DNA from: Bdellovibrionales bacterium
Lineage (GTDB): Bacteria; Bdellovibrionota_G; JALEGL01; JAGRMV01
Reading direction: 5' to 3'
Assembly: GCA_020434365.1 (NCBI GenBank)
Contig: JAGRAX010000005.1
Span: forward strand, 1-44,723
Length of the DNA stretch: 44,723 nucleotides
A program made the position numbers and the translations under genes. The notes under the pieces are model-generated. The model saw only the letters and a program-made list of their open reading frames with translations. It ran no database searches and had not been told where the DNA came from. This document shows, piece after piece, positions 18,649 to 26,380 of this stretch. Position 1 is the stretch's first letter; each line of letters starts with the position of its first letter.

Positions 18649-20028
18649 ATGAACACTACAAAGAAAATCATGCCTTGCCTTATTTTTGTCCTAATGGCTT
18701 TTATTCAAACTCCACATGCACATGCATTTTGTGGCTTTTATGTGGCCAAAGCCGACGCAAAACTTTTCAACAAGGCTTCTCAAGTTGTCTACACAAGACA
18801 TGAAAACAAAACTGTCATCAGTATGAGCAATGACTATGAAGGAGATCTAAAAGAATTTGCAATGGTCATACCGGTACCCAGTGTATTACAAAGAAGTCAA
18901 ATCAATGTGGGAGAACGCGCGCTCTTTGAAAAAATCGACGCATATAGCGCACCTAGACTTGTAGAATACTTTGATCCTGACCCCTGCTATCAACCTAACT
19001 ATTTAGAAACGCAAAGTGCTTCTCGTAGACAAACCGTCATGGCAAAAGGTGCTGTTGACGATCGACAAGCCAGTAGTTTCGGTGTCCATATTGAAGCTCA
19101 ATATACGGTAGGAGAATATGATATTCTCATTCTTTCGGCAAAAGAATCCGATGGACTCGAAACATGGCTCAAACAAAACGGATACAAACTTCCCAAAGGA
19201 GCGAGTAAAGCTCTGCGGCCTTATATCAACCAAAAATTAAAATTTTTCGTTGCCAAGGTCAATCTCGAGGAGCAAAGCAAATCTGGCTTGAGCTTTTTAC
19301 GTCCTCTTCAAATTGCTTTCGAGTCAGAAAAATTTATGCTCCCCATACGTTTGGGCACCATCAATGCAAAAGGACCACAGGACTTATTGATTTATATTCT
19401 GACGCGCAATGGACTATTAGAGTCCACCAACTACCGAACCATAAAGATGCCCTCAAATATGGATATTCCCGTATACGTAAAAGATGATTTTGGTACTTTT
19501 TACAAAGACATGTTTTCCTATCAGACTCAAAAAGAAAATCAGCGCGTTATCTTTACAGAGTATGTATGGAACATGGGCTGGTGCGATCCTTGTGCAGCTG
19601 ACCCGCTCTCCAGAGAAGAACTCAGAAAATTGGGCGTTTTCTGGCTCTCGGATAATCCAAACACGCGCACGCCTAATGGATCAAGGAAAATGATACCTAG
19701 ATTTGGCGGAGCCGTTCCTGTAACCGTTACGAGATTGCATGTGAGATATACAAAAGAAACTTTCCCTGAAGATCTATTTTTTCAAGAAACACAAGACAAT
19801 CAAAACTTTCAAGGACGATATGTATTGAGGTACCCTTGGAAAGGCAGCGCAAACCAATGTCCACAAGCCGCTCAATATTTTTCTCACTTGAAAAACAGGC
19901 AAGAAAACGAAGCCAAAAATCTCGCAAGTTTAACGGGTTGGGATTTACATGACATCCGAGAAAAATCTGGAATGAATGATCCCAATACGTATAAAGAGCC
20001 TACATGGTGGGAGCGTTTATGGCAGTAA
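18649..20028 (+). CDS. Exported DUF2330 protein
   Basis: Function unknown. The 459-residue product starts with a Sec signal peptide (MNTTKK, hydrophobic core CLIFVLMAFIQ, cleavage near HAHA-F). The mature protein begins FCGFYVAKADAKLFNKASQVVYTRH, the typical DUF2330 N-terminus, followed by FAMVIPVPSVL and FFVAKVNL. Cysteines near FDPDPC, GWCDPCAADP and NQCPQA suggest disulfides or metal sites. The frame is open from a TTG at 18637, but the ATG at 18649 has a clear GGAGAG site 5 nt upstream. An 83-bp gap separates it from the RnfD-like gene. It ends 8 bp from the convergent kinase gene. Confidence 0.88.
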   Translation: MNTTKKIMPCLIFVLMAFIQTPHAHAFCGFYVAKADAKLFNKASQVVYTRHENKTVISMSNDYEGDLKEFAMVIPVPSVLQRSQINVGERALFEKIDAYSAPRLVEYFDPDPCYQPNYLETQSASRRQTVMAKGAVDDRQASSFGVHIEAQYTVGEYDILILSAKESDGLETWLKQNGYKLPKGASKALRPYINQKLKFFVAKVNLEEQSKSGLSFLRPLQIAFESEKFMLPIRLGTINAKGPQDLLIYILTRNGLLESTNYRTIKMPSNMDIPVYVKDDFGTFYKDMFSYQTQKENQRVIFTEYVWNMGWCDPCAADPLSREELRKLGVFWLSDNPNTRTPNGSRKMIPRFGGAVPVTVTRLHVRYTKETFPEDLFFQETQDNQNFQGRYVLRYPWKGSANQCPQAAQYFSHLKNRQENEAKNLASLTGWDLHDIREKSGMNDPNTYKEPTWWERLWQ

Positions 20029-20036
20029 AATTTGCT

Positions 20037-22286
20037 CTACTTGCATTGACCTTCTCTAGAAGAAAATTGATATACACAGGTCGTTCTTTGATTGCTTCTC
20101 ACACGCACACGAAGTACCGCAGGAGTTAACTGCAGATCTTCGTTTGTAAGAATCATTTCATAACTTCCCTCGGCAAGCTTATATCCAATCAGAGGAGTTT
20201 GGCCTAAGACCTTGTCGTTAATAATTACATTGGCCCAAGGTGTGGAACTCACATTCAAAGCCCCTTTCTTCACAAGCTTTTTTTCCTTTTCTTGATCTTT
20301 CTTTGCAGGCTCTGGTGTTGGTGTGCTGCGTACAACAGCGTCTTTCTCTTTCAATGCAAAGGTCTTTTCTATACTTGTGGCTTGGGTTGCCTCGATGAGT
20401 TCTTGCACACTTTCATATCCATCCAATTGAACAGAAATATTATAACTACGCCCTAATTCCAGCACAACCGTTGTCGGAGTTTTTTTGGATACAGAAGCAC
20501 CATCTACAAAAACTTCTGCCCCTTGCGGAGAACTATAAAGATCCAACGACATTTGAGAAGGCTCTTTACTCTCAGGAGCTTTGGCTTGAACAGATATCGG
20601 AAGAAGTACAAAGTCCAAGGTCTCTCGAACTTCAGGGGACTGCAAAACCCTCCGATCTGGTTGATATCCTTCTTTTCGAACTTCTATATTTAAATTATTT
20701 TTGTACTCCAACTCAAAGACTCTCGGTGTTTTATAATCCTGCAAAATTCCATCGATATAAATATCAGCTTGGCTTGGCTCAGACTGTACTGTAAGCAAAA
20801 CCAAATCAGAAACAGCCAAAGACTTTTGAACAACTTCCTTTTTTACTCGGTGTTCAACCACATACTTCATTAAAAAAAATGAACCTGAAAATATAAGAAA
20901 GACTATACTTAAGACCCAAAAAAACTTTTGTTTGGTTACTCTAATATTAAAAGTCATTCCCCCAGGTTTTTTCTTCTTAAATTCATAATTAGGCAGAGAA
21001 AGCTTCCTTAACCTACGCTCTGTGCTCGCTTGATCTCCCTCTCTAGCATAAACCTTATCATCGTTTTCATCATTTTTTGATTCTTGAACTTCATCGATAG
21101 ACTTTGTCCGATGTGGATCATCTTGCGCATCGGTTTTTTCTGGATCTTCAGCAGGCTCTACTTCATCTGTAATGACTGAGCTAGTGGCTTTATCGAGTAG
21201 CCTTTCAGCCTGACTCATTTCAAAGAAAGGATTGGTGACCAAAGCTTCTCCAAATTCATTGCCACCTTCAATTTGAGGTGCTTTTTTGGGGATCACAGAA
21301 AAAATTTGGTCATATAAGCCCAAGTATACACTTGAAGACTTGGCCATTTCTTCTCGAAAATACCGCCCCAAAAAACCTACAAGATCCATATGCGTAATTC
21401 GAATGGGTCTCCCTTTAGGATTAAATCGGGACAAAAATTCGTTGAGCTTATCAACAATATCTTCAGCAACCTGAAACCGATCATCGGGATCTTTTCTTAA
21501 AATTTTGAGAACGATCTTTTCTAACTCTATAGGAATGTCCGGCCGTATCGAACTGATAGGCTCAACTTTGGCTTCTCGTGCAAGTTTAAGCGCTTCTGGA
21601 ATTGACTCCGATTGAAACAGTCTTCTTCCCGTCAAAAGCTCATAGAAAATAATCCCTAGAGAAAACAAATCACTTCTGTGATCAATCTTAGTGCCTGACT
21701 GAGCTTGTTCCGGAGACATATACCCCGTTTTTCCTCTTATGATACCTACTTGAGTTCGATGAGTTTGAGTTTGAGCCTTAGAAATTCCAAAATCCGCAAC
21801 TTTAACCTCCCCGTCAAAAGAAAGTAAAATATTTGAAGGACTTATGTCTCTATGAACAATGTGGAGTTTGTTTCCTTTTTTGTCTGTCTTTCGATGCGCA
21901 TATCCCAGACCTGTAGCGATTTCACGAATGATATGAACTGCCATATCGATTGTAAAAAACTGATGGGAAGATCTTATTTTCTGCAAAAGTCCTTTTAGCG
22001 TTGTGCCTTCAATGTATTCCATCGCGATGTAATACTGATCCACAACCTTTCCAAATTCTACAATGGGTACAATATTAGGGTGATTCAAATACACCATTAA
22101 TTTTGCTTCGTCTTTAAGCAAAGAAATGAACTCATCATCACTGGAGTACTCTGGCAAAATTCTCTTGATCGCAATCAAACGCTCTTCATGCGTAGCGGTC
22201 TTTCCGACAGCTCTATAAATCTCGGCCATACCACCAGAAGCAATCTTATCAAGAAGTACGTATTTTCCGAATTTGGTGGTTTCCAT
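20037..22286 (-). CDS. Membrane Ser/Thr protein kinase with three PEGA domains
   Basis: A 749-residue receptor-type kinase. Cytoplasmic kinase domain at residues 9-280: glycine loop IASGGMAEIYRA, Lys41 (IAIKRI), HRD at 145-147, DFG at 165-167, SPEQAQSG in the activation region. All catalytic residues are present, so it should be active. A long charged linker (330-450) precedes one membrane helix (about 455-477). Outside are three PEGA repeats (about 497-550, 572-625, 680-745), each with the YIDG/FVDG/IINDK and GY-type pattern; PEGA domains commonly bind cell-wall or surface structures. The frame is open to 22361, but the natural start METTKFGKYVLL at 22286 overlaps the upstream stop by one base (TAATG), showing co-translation. 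Confidence 0.93.
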   Translation of the reverse strand: METTKFGKYVLLDKIASGGMAEIYRAVGKTATHEERLIAIKRILPEYSSDDEFISLLKDEAKLMVYLNHPNIVPIVEFGKVVDQYYIAMEYIEGTTLKGLLQKIRSSHQFFTIDMAVHIIREIATGLGYAHRKTDKKGNKLHIVHRDISPSNILLSFDGEVKVADFGISKAQTQTHRTQVGIIRGKTGYMSPEQAQSGTKIDHRSDLFSLGIIFYELLTGRRLFQSESIPEALKLAREAKVEPISSIRPDIPIELEKIVLKILRKDPDDRFQVAEDIVDKLNEFLSRFNPKGRPIRITHMDLVGFLGRYFREEMAKSSSVYLGLYDQIFSVIPKKAPQIEGGNEFGEALVTNPFFEMSQAERLLDKATSSVITDEVEPAEDPEKTDAQDDPHRTKSIDEVQESKNDENDDKVYAREGDQASTERRLRKLSLPNYEFKKKKPGGMTFNIRVTKQKFFWVLSIVFLIFSGSFFLMKYVVEHRVKKEVVQKSLAVSDLVLLTVQSEPSQADIYIDGILQDYKTPRVFELEYKNNLNIEVRKEGYQPDRRVLQSPEVRETLDFVLLPISVQAKAPESKEPSQMSLDLYSSPQGAEVFVDGASVSKKTPTTVVLELGRSYNISVQLDGYESVQELIEATQATSIEKTFALKEKDAVVRSTPTPEPAKKDQEKEKKLVKKGALNVSSTPWANVIINDKVLGQTPLIGYKLAEGSYEMILTNEDLQLTPAVLRVRVRSNQRTTCVYQFSSREGQCK

Positions 22287-23080
22287 TATATTGTCTCTGA
22301 AATACGGGAAAAAATTTCTTTTATGGCCTTTCTTGCTTGTATCAATCTCAGACCAGGCCAAGTCAGATCTTCTCCTCCAATCAGTACAATCCTATCTTTA
22401 GAAACCTGCAAAAGATCTGAAAGTTGCCTTTGGTCTTCAACATCAAAAGCGTAGGGCTCACTGGGTAAAAAAACAATATCAGGCATACGAAACTGCAATG
22501 TCTCAATATCAATTTCTGGATATCTTTCTTGCATAACAACATTTGAGCCACCACAGGAAGATATCAAATTTGAAATATACGTATTTTTACCCGCAAACAT
22601 CCAAGGATTTTTCCATATTGCTACTGCAAAACTTACGACAGAACCAACTGTCCCTTTTTGTTGTAAGCTTTTTTCACATGCTTGAACGAGAAGTCTTGCT
22701 TGAGTTTCTTTAGGAGAAAGCTGCGTCATTTCACAAAGCATCTGCAGAGTTTCATTGAGCGTACATGGAAAACTGACCCACACATTGCAATGCTCTTCCA
22801 AACAATCAATGTCTTCTTTTCTATTTTCTTCTAGATTTGCAATAACCAAATCAGGTTTCAAAGCAAAAATCTTTCCAACACTAGGGCTCTTTGTTCCACC
22901 CACAACAGGTACAGAACCAACTTTTGCAGAAGGTTCAATACAAAAAGACGTTCTTCCTACAGGCTCAACATCAAACTCAAATAATGTCTCTGTCATACTC
23001 GGTACCAAAGATAAAACTCTCTTAGGTGTTTTCTGCAAATGAAGCGATTCTACTCGATGAGCTTGTGAAAACTGAATCAT
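22286..23080 (-). CDS. BtuF/FepB-fold helical-backbone metal-receptor protein without signal peptide
   Basis: 264 residues. PKRVLSLVPSMTETLFEFDV, VVGGTKSPSVGKIFALKPDLVIANLEEN and SLISSCGGSNVVM-like text (ISNLISSCGGSNVVMQERYPEID) are the hallmarks of ABC-type cobalamin or ferric-siderophore binding proteins. There is no signal peptide or lipobox: the N-terminus MIQFSQAHRVESLHLQ is polar, and the start is fixed by a 4-nt ATGA overlap with the upstream regulator. It is therefore probably cytoplasmic. No ABC permease or ATPase is nearby; instead it lies between a sigma-54 activator and a kinase. Ligand unknown; corrinoid is a guess from the fold. Confidence 0.85.
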   Translation of the reverse strand: MIQFSQAHRVESLHLQKTPKRVLSLVPSMTETLFEFDVEPVGRTSFCIEPSAKVGSVPVVGGTKSPSVGKIFALKPDLVIANLEENRKEDIDCLEEHCNVWVSFPCTLNETLQMLCEMTQLSPKETQARLLVQACEKSLQQKGTVGSVVSFAVAIWKNPWMFAGKNTYISNLISSCGGSNVVMQERYPEIDIETLQFRMPDIVFLPSEPYAFDVEDQRQLSDLLQVSKDRIVLIGGEDLTWPGLRLIQARKAIKEIFSRISETI

Positions 23081-24732
23081 ATTCGTCTTCGATCAAGTCT
23101 ATACTTCGATATCTTTTTGTTCAGTCCTTGCCTTGTGATACCACACAATCTCGCTACTTTTGTTTTATTCCATTTGTGTTTTCTTAAGTACTTGGAGAGT
23201 AGACTTTTTTCAAACTCATCTACAAGACGCTTGATAAAACCTTCTTCATTCTCATCTCCAACCTGAATGCCTTCAGGGTAGGTTTCATAAAAGAATTTTT
23301 TTGATAGGTCTTTAGATTTTACCAAAGAATTTCCTGGCTTGAGTGCAACAATTCTCTCAACCTCATTGCGAAGCTCACGAATGTTTCCAGGCCAATAATA
23401 CTCTTCAAAAATTTTTATCACTTCTTGGGACAACTTAATGCCACGCTTAGATGTTTTATGTCCAAAATGATCCAAAAAATGAGAAATGAGGATTGGAATG
23501 TCTTCCGTCCGATCTCTCAAAGGAGGCAAAGTAAGTTCCACAACTGCAAGACGATAGTATAGATCCTCTCTAAACTTTCCCAGTTCTATAAATTTTCTCA
23601 AATCTCTGTGAGTCGCAGAAATGATGCGAACGTTTACTTTCCGCATTTCAGTATCACCAACTCTCATAAAAGTACCTTCTTGGATGAGTCTAAGAATTTT
23701 GACTTGAAGCGATAGGGACATTTCTCCCACCTCGTCCAAAAAGACGGTTCCTCGATCTGCGACTTCAAAAAGACCCTTTTTATCTGCTACTGCTCCAGTA
23801 AACGCTCCCTTTCGGTATCCAAAAAGTTCGGCCTCCAAAATGGTCTCCGTCAAAGCGGCGCAGTTGATCGTCACAAAGGGTTGGTCAACTCTTTTGGATT
23901 TCTTATGAATCAAATTGGCAACCAACTCCTTCCCTGTACCTGATTCACCATAAATAATCACCGAACTATCAGACGCGCCGATCAATTTGATCTGATTGAT
24001 GATGTCCAAGATCATCGGACTCTTTGTAATCAATCCCTCGAAATTATACTTTTCGTTTTCTTCGCTATTTTCATTTTGGGTACCCTCGTCAAGATATACG
24101 CCAATCTCTCCTGCAAGCATTTGAAGAAGGTTTTGAATGACTGCGACTTTTTCACTTGTAAAAAAAGGTAGTTTACGAATTGCTTTTGTCACCTCACTTT
24201 GATCGATTGAATAAGGCAAAAAGTTTTCTGAAATTTTGGCCACCGTAAGATCATCTACTTTGCCGGAAATATAATCTCCACAACGGATCACACCGACTAC
24301 CTCTCCTTTGACTCGAATCGCAATGGCCTGATGTTGCATTCCAAAGTCATCCTGAACCACAGCTACGGGGTCTTCTGAAAGCGCTTCCTCAACGGCTCGG
24401 TTACAGCTTTCCTGATATTTCTCAAAAGCCTGAGTATCTCTACCTATTAGATCAACCATCTCAGAGTTCTCGTGAAAAAAGAAAGGGGTTTGCGCATGAG
24501 AAAGCATTTTTCTCGAGCCATACCCCAGATATTTTTTCCTGGCGTCCTTACGCCGATTGGCAGGCGTAAGATATAGAGACTTCACTTCTAAATTATTTAA
24601 TGCGTCAACTATTTTTCGGGTCACACGCAAAGACTTGACTTGCTCCCAGTCCACACCACCTTGACTTACATCCTGCACATACTCACTCATGACTGAACCC
24701 TTTTTTTCTGACAACCCATTGGTCGTATCCAT
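23077..24732 (-). CDS. Sigma-54-dependent transcriptional activator with PocR-like input domain
   Basis: 551-residue enhancer-binding protein. Residues 25-215 form a sensory domain with conserved-looking Cys in QESCNRA and VIRCGDY, plus AIAIRVKGEVVGVI, resembling PocR or GAF ligand-binding domains (tentative). The AAA+ domain has Walker A GESGTGKE (262-269), GAFTGA (309-314, sigma-54 contact), Walker B GTVFLDEVGEM, and RDRTEDIPILISHFL. A Fis-type helix-turn-helix closes the protein (KTKVARLCGITRQGLNKKI). No receiver domain is present, so it is ligand-controlled rather than phosphorylated by a histidine kinase. The ATG at 24732 has an AGGATGGA site; an ATG at 24690 is an alternative. First gene of a coupled three-gene operon. 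Confidence 0.92.
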   Translation of the reverse strand: MDTTNGLSEKKGSVMSEYVQDVSQGGVDWEQVKSLRVTRKIVDALNNLEVKSLYLTPANRRKDARKKYLGYGSRKMLSHAQTPFFFHENSEMVDLIGRDTQAFEKYQESCNRAVEEALSEDPVAVVQDDFGMQHQAIAIRVKGEVVGVIRCGDYISGKVDDLTVAKISENFLPYSIDQSEVTKAIRKLPFFTSEKVAVIQNLLQMLAGEIGVYLDEGTQNENSEENEKYNFEGLITKSPMILDIINQIKLIGASDSSVIIYGESGTGKELVANLIHKKSKRVDQPFVTINCAALTETILEAELFGYRKGAFTGAVADKKGLFEVADRGTVFLDEVGEMSLSLQVKILRLIQEGTFMRVGDTEMRKVNVRIISATHRDLRKFIELGKFREDLYYRLAVVELTLPPLRDRTEDIPILISHFLDHFGHKTSKRGIKLSQEVIKIFEEYYWPGNIRELRNEVERIVALKPGNSLVKSKDLSKKFFYETYPEGIQVGDENEEGFIKRLVDEFEKSLLSKYLRKHKWNKTKVARLCGITRQGLNKKISKYRLDRRRI

Positions 24733-24889
24733 ATTTCCATCCTATGATTTTATTTTCGGCGGAGGCAGCCCTGATCCGTGGGGAAGAAAAAGAAAAAAAA
24801 CCCAATTCTAAGAAACTACATGGGAATCAAGATCTGACATCTCCAAGTTGTGGATACCATTATAAAAAAAAATACAATAGGAAAAAAGA

Positions 24890-24917
24890 AAAAAAAGTTC
24901 CCCTAGGAACTTTTTTT
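24890..24917 (-). terminator. Intrinsic terminator after the aminotransferase gene
   Basis: GTTCC (24897-24901), loop CCTA, GGAAC (24906-24910), flanked by A and T runs that extend the stem, lying immediately next to the aminotransferase stop codon. The symmetric A/T flanks would also allow function in the other direction, but no plus-strand gene precedes it. The remaining part of the 24733-24917 gap is purine-rich on the plus strand and should hold the promoter of the sigma-54 activator; no clear box was seen. Confidence 0.75.
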
Positions 24918-26321
24918 TCAAACTATTTCTTTTTTTAACGAATGCCTCACAAGACGCGATCCAACATCCCATATAGGCCCTGGAAAACGATGACAGTCTT
25001 CCATCACCTGATCAAACGCCGACAAAAAATAATCGACATCTTCAGTATCTAGACAAAGTGGTGGAGACAATTTAATCACATCCATATTATGACCCGCAAC
25101 TTGAGTGAGAATCGAATGCTGATCCATCAGAGGCATTACAATGGCTTGGCTAAAGAGTCCTGCATCGGCTTTATGCAGCAGATCCCATCCAAGCTTCAAA
25201 CGCAGAGACCGAGGCCTTGAAAATTCGACACCAAGCATAAGTCCTCTCCCACGAACTTCTCCGAGAAGTTCAAAGCGTTCTCGTCTTTGCTTGAGACCAT
25301 TTTGGAGAAGTTGCCCCATTTTATATGCCTGTTGAATCAGGCCTTCATTTTCAAGAACCTCGAGAGATGCAATGCCCGCGACCATGGCCATCGCATTCTG
25401 GCTGAAGGTATTGGAATGCACTACACAACGATCCAAAGAACTAAACACGCGATCAAATATCTCTGCCTTTCCAATCACAGCGCTCACCGGGACTTGTCCT
25501 CCTGATAATGACTTGGAAAGAAGTACGAGATCAGGCTGAACCTCGCTATAGCCTATCGCAAGAAATTTTCCACTTCTACCCATTCCAGATTGAATTTCAT
25601 CTGCAATGAGATACGTCCCGTACTTCTGGCAGAGTTCTTTCGCATACATTAAAAAAGTGTCCTCCAAAACATATACGCCCTTGCCTTGGATCGGTTCCAG
25701 AATTAGACTCGCATATTTTTTTGTTGATAGCTCTCTCTCCAGTGCCTGCATATCATTGCGGGCAATTGCAATAGATCCCGGCATCATAGGCTCAAAGCCT
25801 CTTCTAAAATGTGAATCTCCTGTTACTGCAAGAGACCCATAGGTCAAACCATGATAAGAACCTTGCAAGTAAAGCGTCTGATCTCTGCCAGTAGCCACAC
25901 GACAGAACTTAAGGGCGCTTTCAACCGCCTCAGATCCAGAACTCCCGAAATACACTCGATCCAAACCTTCAGGCATTCTCTCAATCAACATCTTGGCTAA
26001 AATCCCTGAGAGTTCAGGAGCTGCCATCTTCACCAAATTTGGATAGTCTTGACTTAGGAGCTGCTTGAGCGCATCGTTCACATATGGATGATTGCGTCCA
26101 AGGTTGAATACGCCATAACCCGCCAAAAAATCCAAATAACGAGTACCTTCTTGATCGTATAAGTATGCTCCTTGGCCCGAAGTATAGCATCGGTCAAATC
26201 CAATAATCTTGAGAACCTTTGCAAAGGCCGGGTTGATGTGCTGAGCATGAAGTTGATAATTTTTTCCCCGATATTGAGAAAGCAGGGCATCCAAATCAAA
26301 CTTTTTCATCGTGTGGGGCAT
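24918..26321 (-). CDS. Class III PLP-dependent aminotransferase (HpnO-like subgroup)
   Basis: 467 residues. Fold-type I motifs: YFGSSGSEAVESALKFCR (PLP-phosphate binding), YHGLTYGSLAVTG, LILEPIQGKGV, IADEIQSGMGRSG with Asp241, and the Schiff-base Lys270 in LLSKSLSGGQVPVSAV. The overall text (LDFLAGYGVFNLGRNHP, GLMLGVEFSRP, SQVAGH-like LTQVAGHNMDVIKLSPPL) is like a subgroup that includes HpnO, the enzyme making aminobacteriohopanetriol; ornithine- or diaminobutyrate-type transamination is also possible. It diverges from an MMPL/RND exporter 59 bp away, which strengthens the hopanoid or lipid idea, but no hopanoid cyclase is in the window. ATG at 26321 or 26309 could start it. Confidence 0.88.
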   Translation of the reverse strand: MPHTMKKFDLDALLSQYRGKNYQLHAQHINPAFAKVLKIIGFDRCYTSGQGAYLYDQEGTRYLDFLAGYGVFNLGRNHPYVNDALKQLLSQDYPNLVKMAAPELSGILAKMLIERMPEGLDRVYFGSSGSEAVESALKFCRVATGRDQTLYLQGSYHGLTYGSLAVTGDSHFRRGFEPMMPGSIAIARNDMQALERELSTKKYASLILEPIQGKGVYVLEDTFLMYAKELCQKYGTYLIADEIQSGMGRSGKFLAIGYSEVQPDLVLLSKSLSGGQVPVSAVIGKAEIFDRVFSSLDRCVVHSNTFSQNAMAMVAGIASLEVLENEGLIQQAYKMGQLLQNGLKQRRERFELLGEVRGRGLMLGVEFSRPRSLRLKLGWDLLHKADAGLFSQAIVMPLMDQHSILTQVAGHNMDVIKLSPPLCLDTEDVDYFLSAFDQVMEDCHRFPGPIWDVGSRLVRHSLKKEIV

Positions 26322-26328
26322 ATCAAAT

Positions 26329-26359
26329 TTTACAAAAAAAACAAAAACAATGGTATGAG
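26329..26359 (+). promoter_or_regulatory. Possible extended -10 promoter of the MMPL gene
   Basis: TTTACA (26329-26334) and TATGAG (26354-26359) preceded by TGG give an extended -10 arrangement, with a rather long 19-nt spacer. It lies in the 59-bp divergent region and would give a leader of about 15 nt before the ATG at 26381. Confidence 0.35.
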
Positions 26360-26380
26360 GAGCAGACTAACGTAGCCGCC

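Noticed and set aside
24744-24938. 64-codon plus-strand frame between the sigma-54 activator and the aminotransferase
   Set aside because: Lysine-rich frame made of an A-rich intergenic stretch and the terminator; no ribosome-binding site and it overlaps the aminotransferase end.
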